A DNA stretch of 64,000 bases from Sacculina carcini (GCA_916048095.2 OU696574.1:4639001-4703000), one strand, 5' to 3'; shown: positions 48,458 to 58,772, counted from the first letter of the stretch. Translations and numbers: made by a program. The notes: a model not told the origin generated them from the letters alone.

Positions 48458-49303
48458 ATGGCGTTGTTGGTGGTTACATTGTGTGCTCTTCTGCACGTTG
48501 CTCTCCTGTCCAGCGCGAGAACGTCCGATGTGGACCAGGTTCTTCCCCCAGGTAACAGCACCAGCCAACAGTCTGGCAGTATTATAGGGGGAAGACCTGT
48601 GAAACTGGGAGAATTTCCCTACCTCGCCAGCATTCTGACATTTTTACATGGACGCAGGAGGCTATGTACAGGCGCATTGATTGGTAGATATCACATATTG
48701 ACGGCTGCACACTGTGTGTACCCTAGCACTGGCAACATATCTGTTCAGCTCGGAACTGTCCGATTAAGCGGTGGTAGTCCTGGACTAATATATCAAGCCG
48801 TACATGCGAACGTACATCCTAACTACAGACCGGACTCCATGCCATGTGACGTGGCTGTGCTCACTCTTGATCGACGAGTGGAATACTCCAATAATGTTTC
48901 GCCCGCATTACTTCCTATAGACGATCTGTCGCTTCATGAAGAGCCTGTTGGAAAAGTGTTCAGGATTGCTGGTTTTGGAGCAATGCTTAACGGCCGAGTT
49001 CCCGATACTGCACAAATGATAACTCAGCGAACAATTGCCCATGATCGGTGTTCACAGCGACTTTCTGCCGGAGAGTACTTGCCAGAATTCAATTTGTGTG
49101 CACAATGTATCCGCAACGTTAAATGTGGTGTATTTGGAGGAGATTCAGGCGCTGTTGGTACCGTACCATTGAGTAAAGGACACACACTTTTTGCGATTGC
49201 CAATTATATATTCGGAGACCCCGGACCTGACAATCCTCAAGTCTATACGAGTGTCCCGGCTGTTTTGTCGTACATACGGGGTGCCATGATGGAATCTGCG
49301 TAG
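48458..49303 (+). CDS. Secreted chymotrypsin-fold (S1) serine protease
   Basis: A 281-residue secreted endopeptidase precursor encoded without introns. A hydrophobic signal peptide (about residues 1-20) is followed by a short propeptide with N-glycosylation site NST. Activation would expose IIGG at residues 42-45. The catalytic triad is visible: His85 (LTAAHC), Asp131 (CDVAVLTLD) and Ser230 (GGDSGA). Cys70 and Cys86 match the conserved Cys42-Cys58 pair. The second Gly of GDSGG is Ala, and the cysteine before the serine (C223) is seven residues away instead of the usual four, so specificity cannot be read from the standard pocket. The ATG at 48458 is chosen because of its Kozak G, signal peptide and distance from the TATA box. 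It is flanked by a TATA box and AATAAA. A digestive or immune role is possible but not shown. Confidence 0.9.
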   Translation: MALLVVTLCALLHVALLSSARTSDVDQVLPPGNSTSQQSGSIIGGRPVKLGEFPYLASILTFLHGRRRLCTGALIGRYHILTAAHCVYPSTGNISVQLGTVRLSGGSPGLIYQAVHANVHPNYRPDSMPCDVAVLTLDRRVEYSNNVSPALLPIDDLSLHEEPVGKVFRIAGFGAMLNGRVPDTAQMITQRTIAHDRCSQRLSAGEYLPEFNLCAQCIRNVKCGVFGGDSGAVGTVPLSKGHTLFAIANYIFGDPGPDNPQVYTSVPAVLSYIRGAMMESA

Positions 49304-49503
49304 TGTTTCAGTTACTATAAAACGACACCTTAAATTTTGTTGTTTAACTAAACGCTTCAATCTTGCTGCATTTCTATTATATTCTCTAGTTGATACTCTC
49401 AATTGAGTTTATCTAGCTTACAAATGTTTTGTGTCTGCTTTTATTTTATTGTATTTTTGCGATGCGAGTGACAGTGTATTTTGCATGAAGTATGATTTCG
49501 GCG

Positions 49504-49509
49504 AATAAA
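49504..49509 (+). terminator. Polyadenylation signal of the protease gene
   Basis: AATAAA about 200 bp after the stop codon and the first good signal downstream of it. A nearby T-rich stretch follows. Confidence 0.55.
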
Positions 49510-50009
49510 TACATTCTTCTTATAATATATTGTTTCAATTTCCAGCAGAAAACTCCAAGTGTGTATGAGTCAACCCAATATTTTGTAGTTATTCAGGGAA
49601 CTGCAACAGCTCATCGCCGTGTTTATAACTATGTAGGAGGGGATGCAGTCGATATCAACCTAATATCAAAATTCACGTTATCCATCATCGCACAACACCG
49701 TTTCTATCATCGCACAGCTTCTGACAAATAGACAATATTGTGTTTGTGTAGATGGCAGTAAGAGTGAGTGGCACTATGCCCATTCTGGGGTGCTTCAAGT
49801 GCTAGGCACCTTTGATATTCAACGTCTATACATCAGAGTGAGTCAATATATTTACTGCTGGAAAATCGCATTTATGGTTATGCCGATAACTGTTGAGTGT
49901 TCCGATGATACAACGCGACACACTTGTCAACGCCCACATTTTGCCTTGGCAGGGTTGAGTAACAGCAGTGGAATATATATCGACGTCGTAATTGGTGGCC
50001 TCCCAACGG
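49510..50009. other. Intergenic, nothing recognised
   Basis: I see no gene, RNA gene or repeat with support. ORFs of 79-111 codons here have no recognisable features. Confidence 0.5.
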
Positions 50010-50617
50010 CACTACCCTATTTGCGCATCGCTCCAAAGTACGCTAAGCAAAATGGAGGCGTAGCTATCAGGCGCGTTTCGTTCAATGCGATACTGGCCCT
50101 CTCTAACGGCGGAAAGTGTAACTAACCTAGCCTGACCTAACCAACCTAACCTAACAACGAAAACATTTGTCAAAAATAACACTAGAACTGTGCCTTGATT
50201 AGCTTTGATAAATATAACTTTCAAAAATTAATATTGCAATAATAAATGTTACTTAGGTATAATAATTCTTATTGTTTTGTCGGCGAGACAAAAATCGAAA
50301 TATATAGAAATAATTCAAAAATATACAAAACTGCAAGCTAGAAGAGCCTTAATCATCTTTGAAAAGCTGTTCTTTGTCGGGACGAAATTTTTGAATTAGT
50401 ACATTGGAGAACATCGGAATCCCAGTACATAAAATCGAGCTAAACCAGCATATTTCTAATTCGAAGTGAAGCAATGCATGTCTAAGGTTTTATTACATAG
50501 ATTAGTTACACTTTCCGCCGTTAAAGAACGCCAGTATTGCATTGAACGGAACGCGCCTGTTAGCTCCGCCTCCATTTTGCTTAGCGCACTTTGGAGCGAT
50601 GCGCAAATAGGGTAGTG
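50010..50617. mobile_element. 608-bp foldback element with ~116-bp inverted ends
   Basis: The arms 50010-50125 and 50502-50617 are inverted copies at roughly 90% identity, beginning CACTACCCTATTTGCGC. They include AAGCAAAATGGAGGCG and GGCGGAAAGTGTAACTAA. The ends start with CACTA, as in CACTA elements, but no 3-bp target duplication is visible. The interior (50126-50501) is AT-rich and non-coding. Confidence 0.8.
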
Positions 50618-50629
50618 ATCGGATTAGCC

Positions 50630-50681
50630 CAGGCCAACGCCACCTAGATACAGGCCCTTCCACGAAAGTATGACGTCATCG
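50630..50681. repeat. 52-bp repeat with CRE palindrome, copy 1
   Basis: It is almost identical to 52544-52595, from CAGGCCAACGCCACC to TGACGTCATCG. It contains the perfect CRE/ATF palindrome TGACGTCA (50671-50678). Downstream are further ACGTCA and CACGTG elements (to about 50750). Confidence 0.8.
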
Positions 50682-51229
50682 TCACGTCACACTGTGCGGA
50701 CAAGTTTTTCAACTGTCAGCATGGCAGTTGCATGGTAGCGAGCGCACGTGGTTAGTGCTCTCATGTGTTTAGTGTTTTATCGCGTGCTATTCTTGGCGAT
50801 AATTGACGTGTATAGTGATTTTCACTTCAGTGTGGTTTAGAGTGAAGTGCAAATTTGTCAAATTTCGCGTCAAGTGTGATTTGCGCAGCCATTTTGTGAT
50901 CCTCACTCGGATGATTCTGCATGTCATCATACTGGACATTTTGCTGCGGTCAGAGGTTTGGTTTCGTTCATAGGTTGAGTAAAATATGTACATCTGCTCG
51001 TTTCTCATGAGGTCTTTGCTTCGTTAACATGTCTTATCAACGTAGTTATATATTTGCGTACCACAATAGTTATAAATCAACAGAGGTGGGCACTATTTAG
51101 CTGTGTAACTGCTAGTGTTTCGCTTTTAGTCGAAATTGATTGTTTAAATTGAGGTTACTGATTTTGAGATATTTATATTATTGGTGTTTTAAACTCATTA
51201 GCGACAATATATCACACATATCACTTCAG
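50682..51229. other. Intergenic with promoter-like motifs
   Basis: It contains GCACGTGG (E-box) near 50742 and CACGTCACAC. No ORF or transcript can be supported. Confidence 0.35.
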
Positions 51230-51422
51230 CTCTCGGGTAGTGGCTAAGGCGCTGGAATCTTGTGTCAGAGGCTCGCGGTTCGAATTCTGGCCCGCGTGCG
51301 AAATTTACTATCCGCTTGGGTTTACTGGGAGGCTGCGCTGTAGATTGGTTCATAGCGAGACGTGTCTTATAATCAAAATACGGTGCGCGCTTAAAACAAC
51401 AATTAATATTAATCAAAATAAA
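51230..51422 (+). mobile_element. tRNA-derived SINE
   Basis: A box-like TGGCTAAGGCGCTGG (51241-51255) and B box GGTTCGAATTC (51277-51287) form a 36-bp-spaced internal RNA polymerase III promoter. A unique body and an A/T-rich TTAATATTAATCAAAATAAA tail follow. The 5' and 3' halves of the tRNA-like head do not pair into an acceptor stem, so this is a SINE and not a tRNA gene. Confidence 0.6.
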
Positions 51423-52227
51423 TCATTTCAGCAGTTACTTCAGCTAATATGAAAGGTTTATTTCATCGCAGAGCTATTGATGTTTTCTTGTTTGTGTTCA
51501 TTATATGTTATTAGGAAATTCCTGGAGCTGGTTCCAAGGTGCAAAAAGAAGGAACGACTGATAGTCTAAATTCAGCATGCTCTCATTCCCAGAAAAGCAA
51601 GAACTACTATAAAGCGTGACATGGAAATATCCAAACACACCGGATCACCTTCAATCATATCAACATCATAGAGATTGTGTGAATCACGCTTAAATCAGGT
51701 ATTACTTCAAATTGTTTGTGCTTTATGGAGAATAGACACAAAATCCAGTGTAGTCATGTTCGAAATTATTGATCATCGTACTGCTTGTCGCTCAAAGCTG
51801 TTCGTCCGTCGAGTATTGAAGGACAAAATGTTAAACTTGTGCTGAATGTCAGGAGTGATTTTGCGGTGTTGGTTCTAAGATCATTGGGTGCTACAAATAA
51901 TCCTGGTTTCTCTGAAGATACTGCTCATTTTATTTAAATAATTTTGCGTTGGTGGACTATTTGTAATGTAATGACACCGTACAAAGACTCCAGGTTGAGA
52001 GATGCTTATTCTCTTCCGTTGACTGATGCAGCTATGGATGCCAGGCATTTGTTTTTGGAGCGTTTAGTGAGATGGTTGGATGGATGAATGTCAGACAGGA
52101 ATATGGTCGGTTTGACTAGAGGCATTTTGGCTGTGTATCACACATCACGTATCACACAACATATGTGCTCTGTGAGATCACGAAGTATTGTGCCAATGAA
52201 CTGGGATTGTCGTGCATTATCACATTG
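51423..52227. other. Intergenic, nothing recognised
   Basis: No gene or clear repeat is seen. Short fragments look like decayed coding sequence, but no domain can be named. Confidence 0.4.
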
Positions 52228-53428
52228 AATAATATTTATTTATATTGATTTCATCAGGCAATATTGATTTTATCACTTCAGACAATATTGATTTGAAATA
52301 TTTAACGTGTTCCGCGGAATACTTTCGTTATATTTTTTAAGATGTTGCTGAACGTCTCATCTTTCGTATATGTGACGCTCATATTTCACATTCTCATCAT
52401 CCAGTTATCGTATATGTTGCAGGTTATTGTTTTTATTATTGCTATTCTCAAAAACAGGATTGTGATTCATGTAGAAACATTTTGGCTGCGCGAAGTGAAA
52501 CCATATCATCCGAACATTTTTCGGTGAAGCGACCGCAATCGAGCAGGCCAACGCCACCTAGATACAGGCCCTTTCACGAAAGTATGACGTCATCGATTGC
52601 GGTCGCTTCACTCGTACGGGCGATACGCGTTGTTATTAGAAATTGTGCTTAGTGCGGGTGTTTGACTTGCATTCCGGCTCAGTTAAGTTTGAAAATCATG
52701 TTACCAACATAAGAAGCTTCAAATACAATTGCAAATAGAATAACTGAATATATTATAAGCCCACACAGGCAAAAAAAAGTAAAAACACAAACATGCAACG
52801 ACCATACACGATACAATGTGGAACGTTTTCGCTTCCATTGTTTCTAATAAATCGTAGATGAATCTGTCACAACAATTATTGTTCAGAAGGACTTTTACAG
52901 CGGTGCGCACAATTTTTCTGCAATTAATTGTAAATTACGATGTTGAGAACAGTACAAGTAAACAAGCATAACACCGCAATCACTCAGTTTTTCTAGTGCA
53001 TGAAACCTATCATCGCGCTGGTTTCCTATAATACACAATTTATCATACTTAATATACTTCTGCACAGTAAAAATCAAAGCAAAACAATATTTTCAACATA
53101 AAAATAATACGCCAATCTTCGGCGACCAATTTCCATCGAATACGAAAATTTTTCGGATAACATGGTTTCACTTCGCGCAGCCAAAATGTTTTACATGAAT
53201 GACAATCCTGTTTTTGACAAAATACAACAATAACCCGCAATATATACGATCACTGAATGATGGGAATATGGAATACCAGCGTCACATATACGAAAGATGA
53301 GACGTTCAGCAATATTTTTGAAATATCACGAAAATATTCCGCAGAACACGCAAAATGTTTCAAATCAATAGTGCATGATGTGATTAAATCAATATTGTCT
53401 GATGAAATCAATATAAATAAGTATTATT
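52228..53428. repeat. Large inverted repeat (arms ~290 bp)
   Basis: The left arm 52228-52523 and the right arm 53143-53428 are inverted copies of moderate identity. They share CTGAACGTCTCATCTTTCGT and TTTTGGCTGCGCGAAGTGAA. The 88-bp MITE sits just inside the left arm. The rest of the spacer (52612-53142) has no recognisable gene. Confidence 0.8.
52524..52611. mobile_element. 88-bp MITE with 19-bp perfect inverted ends
   Basis: GTGAAGCGACCGCAATCGA (52524-52542) is perfectly inverted at 52593-52611. TCG flanks both sides (52521-52523 and 52612-52614), a possible 3-bp target duplication. The interior is the 52-bp CRE-containing repeat also found at 50630-50681. Confidence 0.65.
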
Positions 53429-53510
53429 CGATTTGATAATACTTTGATAATAGATTTGATAATAGATTTGATAATAGATTTGATAGTATTATTCGATTTG
53501 ATTTGAAGGC
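53429..53510. repeat. ATAGATTTGATA short tandem repeat
   Basis: GATTTGATAATA-type 12-bp units repeat about five times at the 3' edge of the gag fragment. They create the repeated NLLS residues in the open frame there. Confidence 0.85.
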
Positions 53511-53906
53511 GCATTTCAAGGCCACTGAGTCCGTTATGTTACACTTGGAACCCATTCGTCGGAGATCCGCCGTCAACACATCCACACATTTACCCTCAGT
53601 CAGTCGTCGACTCACAAACTTATTATAGGCGGAAAAGGAATCAGTGACGAATGCATATTGAAGGACCTCTTCTATTGTATTCATGCTTAGTTGGTCTTCA
53701 TCGGAAAGACCATCGACAACGGTATACGCGTCTCCTGTGACGCGCATTCCGGCCACTTGCGCCACATCACTGACTCCGCGCAGACGGCTCATCTTCTTCA
53801 TCTTTCTGATCCATTCCGTTGGGTCCTTACACCCGTCATATTCGGGGACGAGCCGCAAATCAGGGACCGCGGTTGCCGAAATAGCTTGTGCTTTTGATTC
53901 TTCCAT
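53511..53906 (-). pseudogene. LTR-retrotransposon gag fragment
   Basis: The frame from ATG 53904-53906 encodes about 130 residues with a typical gag capsid-like N-terminal pattern: LRLVPEYDGCKDPTEWIRKM, then GDAYTVVDGLSDED, and FVTDSFSAYNKFVSRRL with ADLRRMG. It loses homology where the short tandem repeat begins, and no protease or RT follows. The minus-strand upstream region 53994-54290 could hold an LTR/leader (TTGGCGTCGGGAGG near 54095), but no second LTR is present. Confidence 0.6.
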
Positions 53907-54340
53907 GATTTGCTCTCCCAAGACTGATAAATACTGCAATGTATATATTGCAGAATAATTAACATGAAGAAGGAACTTAACTTGCAGCAACACAATTCAC
54001 AACATTGAATGTACTACCACTAGCACACGCTCGCTGTATCCCGTAAATCACTGTCCCGTACACGTCACATCCTGCACACCCACTCCCTGTCACCTCCCGA
54101 CGCCAATTCCCCAGGATGCTGACCTTTACTTGCCCGCACACACAGCGCCTGCGCAACACCGACCAATAGCAAACAAGCACGCCTGTGACGTCACTAAGCA
54201 CGCGCACGAACGCACATAACACGCACGCCATTACAAACATACGAACATTCACTCCTCACATGAATCACACAACCAATGAAACAGCTAATGATTAAATACT
54301 CATTCACACTGTATCAACAACAAAACATACAATATTCACT

Positions 54341-54598
54341 GCTGCCACAGCGATAAATTTTATCGAAATTATTTTTACAACTTTAACCATCGTGTAGAAC
54401 AAATTTTCCTACATGATGATGTAAATTATTAGTGTGTACACAAAGAGTCTGCGGAGGAGTAGCTGGTAGAAAATGGACCAAGGTTGGTGCGACAGACACA
54501 CACACATACATACATACACACAGGTTCTTGTACCCGATGAGGTATTTCATTTACATACTATTCATAATTATACCGGGTGCGTGAGTGAGCATCAATTT

Positions 54599-54633
<35 letters not shown>
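54341..54633 (-). mobile_element. Diverged Helitron-like 5' end plus (TA)n
   Basis: On the minus strand a (TA)n run (54599-54633) is followed by GTGTGTGTGTCTGTCG, CCATTTTCTACCAGCT and ACACGATGG. This is the same order as the 5' end at 4196-4325 (GTGTGTGTCTGTCTGTC, CCATTTTCTATCAGCT, ACCATCACG). It shows that the family extends outside the 3-44 kb block. Confidence 0.5.
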
Positions 54634-54636
<3 letters not shown>

Positions 54637-54790
54637 GTGATATTGTTTATATCTGTATGAATATAAGCAGCTTGTACACATTAGGCGATAACAATGACTG
54701 TTATACGTGTAATTCATGCTAATAAACTCAATGCTGGTATAACGTCTCGTTTATGCTAAATGTCAGTAACCAAATCTTAGCCCAAAATAC

Positions 54791-55063
54791 CTGAGGGTCA
54801 TTGAAGACTTCGCTTATGCGATTCACAGCACCGTAAGGAAAACGTGCCCCATTCAACGAGACCACCCACTCTTTTGTCGACTTGCATCTTAGCCGATCAC
54901 TGATGATTGCAATGAGCTCACGGCGGTTCTTCACTCTAAGCGCGTTGGAAGCGAATCTTGCATCTTGCGAGAGATGTGCCACTTCCAAGCGAGCACACAG
55001 CTCGGCAAACTGCTTGTTGTTGCCGGCGCCAATTGTGATGTGTGAGTCGCTGGTCTCAAACAC
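54791..55063 (-). CDS. SUGCT: SUGCT-like CoA-transferase, internal exon
   Basis: A 91-codon exon continuing the reading frame from VPYQ into VFETSDSHITIGAGNNKQFA and ending at FNDPQ. The acceptor is TTTTGTGCAG before GTGTTTGAG, and the donor is CAG|GTATTT at 54791/54790. The residues match the family's region that closes the CoA site. The following C-terminal exon, about 100 residues in relatives, was not found down to 50 kb. It may lie beyond or be lost. Confidence 0.85.
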
Positions 55064-55157
55064 CTGCACAAAACCAGTGTCATCCAGCTAATAATTCAAC
55101 TATGTAGAGAACAGCCATCATCACGATGTAAGCGCTGGTCATTGAGATCATACCGAC

Positions 55158-55922
55158 CTGATATGGAACGATGCTCTCATGTGCTGTGCCCCACCGACGA
55201 GGCTCGAGACCAGCGTTCAGATAGTTGGACGCAACGTTGACCAGACAGGAGATCTGAGATGACAGAAGATCGCATTCTATGTATTGTCCTCGTGCGTCTC
55301 TGTGACGCTGCAACAGAGCGGCCATGATGGCACCATGTGCGTACAGACCTGCTGTCAGGTCGGTCAGAGCCACTCCTGTCTTCACTGGTGCACCGTCTTG
55401 CTCTCCTGTGATGCTCAACAAACCGCCCACTGAGGCCGCTATCACATCATAGCCCGGTCGAGAGCTGTACGGTCCAGTCTGACCGTAGCCCGTGATGGAG
55501 CAGTAGATGAGTGTCTCGTTCAAAGAGCTGAGTCGCTCATAGTCCAAGCCGAATTGCTTCATCTTGCCGGGCAAGAAATTCTCGATTAGAACATCGGCCT
55601 TTCTCGCCAGTTGCCTAATTATGTCACATCCGCGCTCTGATTGCAAATTAACACAGATACTCTTCTTGTTGCGATTAACCGACATAAAATAGCAGCTGCT
55701 GTCTTCCACAAACGGAGGTCCCCACCCCCGTGTGTCATCACCACGGTCGAGCGCTTCCACCTTGATTACCTCAGCTCCAAGATCACCTAGCAGCATCGAA
55801 CAGAATGGACCAGCCAGGATTCTGGACATGTCCAGAACAGTCACTCCAGACAATGGTGAGAGTGACATCATACGGCGACCACCCGTAATGGCAAATGCCG
55901 TCCTCAGTATATATGACCTCAT
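55158..55922 (-). CDS. SUGCT: SUGCT-like succinyl-CoA:glutarate CoA-transferase, 5' exon
   Basis: This exon encodes the first 255 residues of a family III CoA-transferase, the mitochondrial enzyme that moves CoA from succinyl-CoA to glutarate. An Arg-containing amphipathic N-terminus (MRSYILRTAFAITGGRR) fits mitochondrial import. Recognisable blocks follow: VLDMSRILAGPF, LGDLGAEVIKVE, DDTRGWGPPF, SVNRNKKSI, YCSITGYGQTGP and GVALTDLTAGLYA. The catalytic Asp is D188 in the last of these. The frame joins the 54791-55063 exon across a 94-bp phase-0 intron (55064-55157; donor CAG|GTCGGT). A TTTACTTTATCAG acceptor just before the ATG suggests an upstream non-coding exon. Confidence 0.88.
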
Positions 55923-56149
55923 AATGCCGCTGATAAAGTAAAACCAAACTCTGTCAAGACAAATATGTTTATGCAAATTTGGGATTTTATTAATGTGTAT
56001 TATGACTTAAAACATGATTATAAAACACACACATGTACAAAAGACACCACACAATTTGTATGCATTTTTACAAAAGAGACGAAAATACGAAAATAGATTA
56101 AAATAGCATTCATTCAGGCATTGCATAAATAATGTCACTAAGATTAAAC

Positions 56150-56510
56150 AGTACACTGGGGCTGGGCAGGACCTGGTTCCGGAACCGGTTCTGACGATTC
56201 TGCTACGTGTATATTGGCACCGGGTCCGGGACTCGGAACCGGCTCTGGAACCGGGTCCACACGTATCCGAGTCCACACGGTTCCGATTCTCGGATCCCAG
56301 TCCACACGGTTCCGATTCTCGGATCCGAGTCCACACGGTTCCGATTCTCGGATCCGAGTCCACACAATTCCGATTCTCGGACCCGGGTCAGCACGGATCC
56401 GAGTCCACACGGTTCCGATTCTCGGACCCGGGTCCACACGGATCCAAGTCCACACGGTTCCGATTCTTGGACCCGGGTCCACACGGATCTCAGTATCAGG
56501 ACTGACAGGA
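56150..56510. repeat. GC-rich minisatellite (29/45-bp units)
   Basis: Units with GGTTCCGATTCTCGGATCC and GAGTCCACAC recur at 56279, 56308, 56337 and 56366 (29 bp), then 56411 and 56456 (45-bp form with an extra ACCCGGGTCCACACGG). Degenerate CCGGGTCCGGGACTCGG units extend leftwards. Open frames on both strands are translations of the repeat. Confidence 0.9.
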
Positions 56511-57046
56511 AAAAGTATGCGCATTGCGCACACACTACATGAACACTACGGTGCGTCGGTTTTAGAATTAATGCTAGTATAAAATTGCGGTGAATGCAGT
56601 TTTTCACGTGTATTTAAGAATGTGTATTATATTGCATTATTTTTAAATACATGTGCATTTTTTTCCAAGTAAGTCTGTGCGCGCAGATGCATATTACACG
56701 AAGTATAATACTAAGCTAAATACATATTAATTATTACACTTATTTTATTGAATATATTATAAATATAATCTTTTTTGGCGTATGATTACCCGAGTTTTAT
56801 TCAATAATCGCATTTTCAGCTAATTTGCGTGAGAATTCTGCGTGAAAACTGCCTCTTTTCCATGGTGACTTCAATTACGATTCAACAATCAAACAAACAA
56901 ACAACAATAATCTTACAATCCAGGCAGCCAATAAAACGCCACACGATCGCAATTTTTCGGCAAAATGGATGTTTCAATTTAACTTCCGGGAAAGGTTTTC
57001 TCATTTAATCCAATAAAATATATATTTTCGGAATCAGCATGAAAAA
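56511..57046. other. Intergenic; possible Helitron-like CTAG end
   Basis: AATTAATGCTAGTATAAAA near 56570 resembles the TTAATGCTAG|T ends elsewhere. No gene is recognised. Confidence 0.35.
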
Positions 57047-57388
57047 ATGTATCTACCGCAGCTTGGAACTAGTACAACTTTTGAAAAGGTAAAGAATCCA
57101 CTCATTCTTAGCATACATGACCAAGACTGTGATCACGGTACATCGATCACATTTGACGTGTCGCCCACAAAGAATGTGAAAAGCCATACAGGTGTAAGCC
57201 AGGAGCGAAAGATGCCTCCTCAGTTTGTTTGTATCGAACGAAATTTACATGAAAATCCTGGATGGAAGTCAGATTGCGTGGACATTGATGGATACAGTCA
57301 TATTTTTACGCAAGCCGTGTTTCACTCAGAACCTGTTATGACTGAAATCAATAGGCTGACATGGTTGTCCGCGTTTAAGGACAAATAA
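57047..57388 (+). CDS. Unrecognised 113-codon ORF
   Basis: I do not recognise this protein. It has no membrane segment or low-complexity bias and has a balanced, Asp/His/Lys-containing composition, unlike the random ORFs around it. It starts at ATG in AAAAAATGTATC and ends 10 bp before a mariner insertion (57398). It could be a small gene, a last exon, or chance. Confidence 0.35.
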   Translation: MYLPQLGTSTTFEKVKNPLILSIHDQDCDHGTSITFDVSPTKNVKSHTGVSQERKMPPQFVCIERNLHENPGWKSDCVDIDGYSHIFTQAVFHSEPVMTEINRLTWLSAFKDK

Positions 57389-57397
57389 GTTGTCAGT

Positions 57398-57960
57398 TAC
57401 GAGGGGTGATCAGAAAGTAATGACAGTAGGACTCGTAGCTGAGAGACTATGAGCTCTAGGTGAGAGGGGTGCGCGGGGCAGCAAGTGTTGCCTGTTGCGA
57501 CATGTTTGAACCCGTCGCCGTTTGCCTGGGTCGCACTTCCTTGTGGCGATGTGCGATTACGTCAATATTAGATTCCGAAGCAAAAACTGCCCGTGCGCGA
57601 GCCATCATTGACGAGGATCCAACAGTCACCCTTCGGTTCTTATCCTTGGAGCTTGACATCAGTTATGGGAGTGCACATAACATCATTCATCAGCACTTAG
57701 GGCTGAGGAAAAAGTGTGCCCGATGAAAACCTCATTTGCTAACGGAAAAGCAGAAATGCGAACGGGTACTGATTTGTCGTCATTGGCTGTTTGAGTTCGA
57801 GACAAATGGTCCAATACGGTTCTCAAATGTTGCTACTGGACACGAATGTTGGATTTGGTTCTTCACCAACAGATACAAGCAATCTAACATGGTGTGGAGA
57901 ACGGTGTTTTCTACCGTTCCCCCAATGACGCAGCGTGTATCGGCCCAATGGTGGACACAA
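57398..57960 (+). pseudogene. Mariner transposon, 5' TIR and broken transposase
   Basis: A TA target at 57398-57399 is followed by the mariner-type end CGAGGGGTGATCAGAAAGTA. The transposase frame shows the helix-turn-helix region (DEDPTVTLRFLSLELDISYG) and the LGLRKKCAR segment. A TGA (57724-57726) then occurs where relatives have Trp, followed by HLLTEKQKCERV and VATGHECWIWF. In the latter, the first catalytic Asp of the DD(34)D triad reads His. The 3' half and right end are missing, replaced by LINE sequence. Inactive. Confidence 0.8.
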
Positions 57961-57985
57961 TTGATAAACTGCACCAGACGGCGCC

Positions 57986-58772
57986 GTGGTTGACGGTTAC
58001 CCAAGGTCAGTGACCGCCAGTATAGTAGACGCGTTTGAGCGCGCAAACTGTGATCAGCTGTTGTTTTGTCCGAATGGCGCTCACAACCACTACCTGGAGC
58101 CGGTGTTCACCAATACACCTGGCGCTATTGCGAAACTTTTGGACAACATGTTCCAATCTGATCACAAAGCTATAGCCACCACGCTACAACATATTTTGAG
58201 GCGTGTGCCGCTGGTCAGCAGGACAAAATCGCTAACTACAAACGGGCCAACTGGGACGGTATAAGAGAGCGCCTGCACTTGTTCGCGCTAATGTACTGGA
58301 CTCGTTCAGTGCAAATGATGCCGTGGAGATGTTTTACGACATCTGCTGGTCCGCAATTGGCGACTGCATCCCGACCGTGCAACTCTCCCGGAAATACAAG
58401 CCGTGGTTCGACTACGAGTAAAAAACGCTATCAGAATCCGAAATAGCGTGCAAAAGTACTATAAGCAACATGGGGTCCTATGGCTTACACATTATACGCA
58501 GACAAACGGCATATTTTCAAATAATTATTGGAAATAATATACCGAGAATACCTGTTGAATCTGATGGGCGACTTTCGGCACAATCCTAAGCGCATGTTTT
58601 CCTTCATAAAAACGATCAACAAAAACGTCGGCAGCGGTTCTCTGCCTACAGTAATTGAGAATAAGGGAGCCACTGCTGAGCTCGACGCTGCTAAATCAGA
58701 GCTACTCAACAAGTGTTTTGCCGAAAAGTTTTCACCGCGCAGTTCGGGCATGTTGCGATCCCTGGGTCTGGC

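Noticed and set aside
50122..50156. Interstitial arthropod telomere repeats (CCTAA)n
   Set aside because: Only two consecutive CCTAA units among degenerate AACCT-like sequence, and similarly short at 47337.
51230..51300. Functional tRNA gene
   Set aside because: A and B boxes are present, but no acceptor stem pairs. A SINE fits better.
56144..56607. Repetitive proteins on both strands
   Set aside because: All are readings of the minisatellite.
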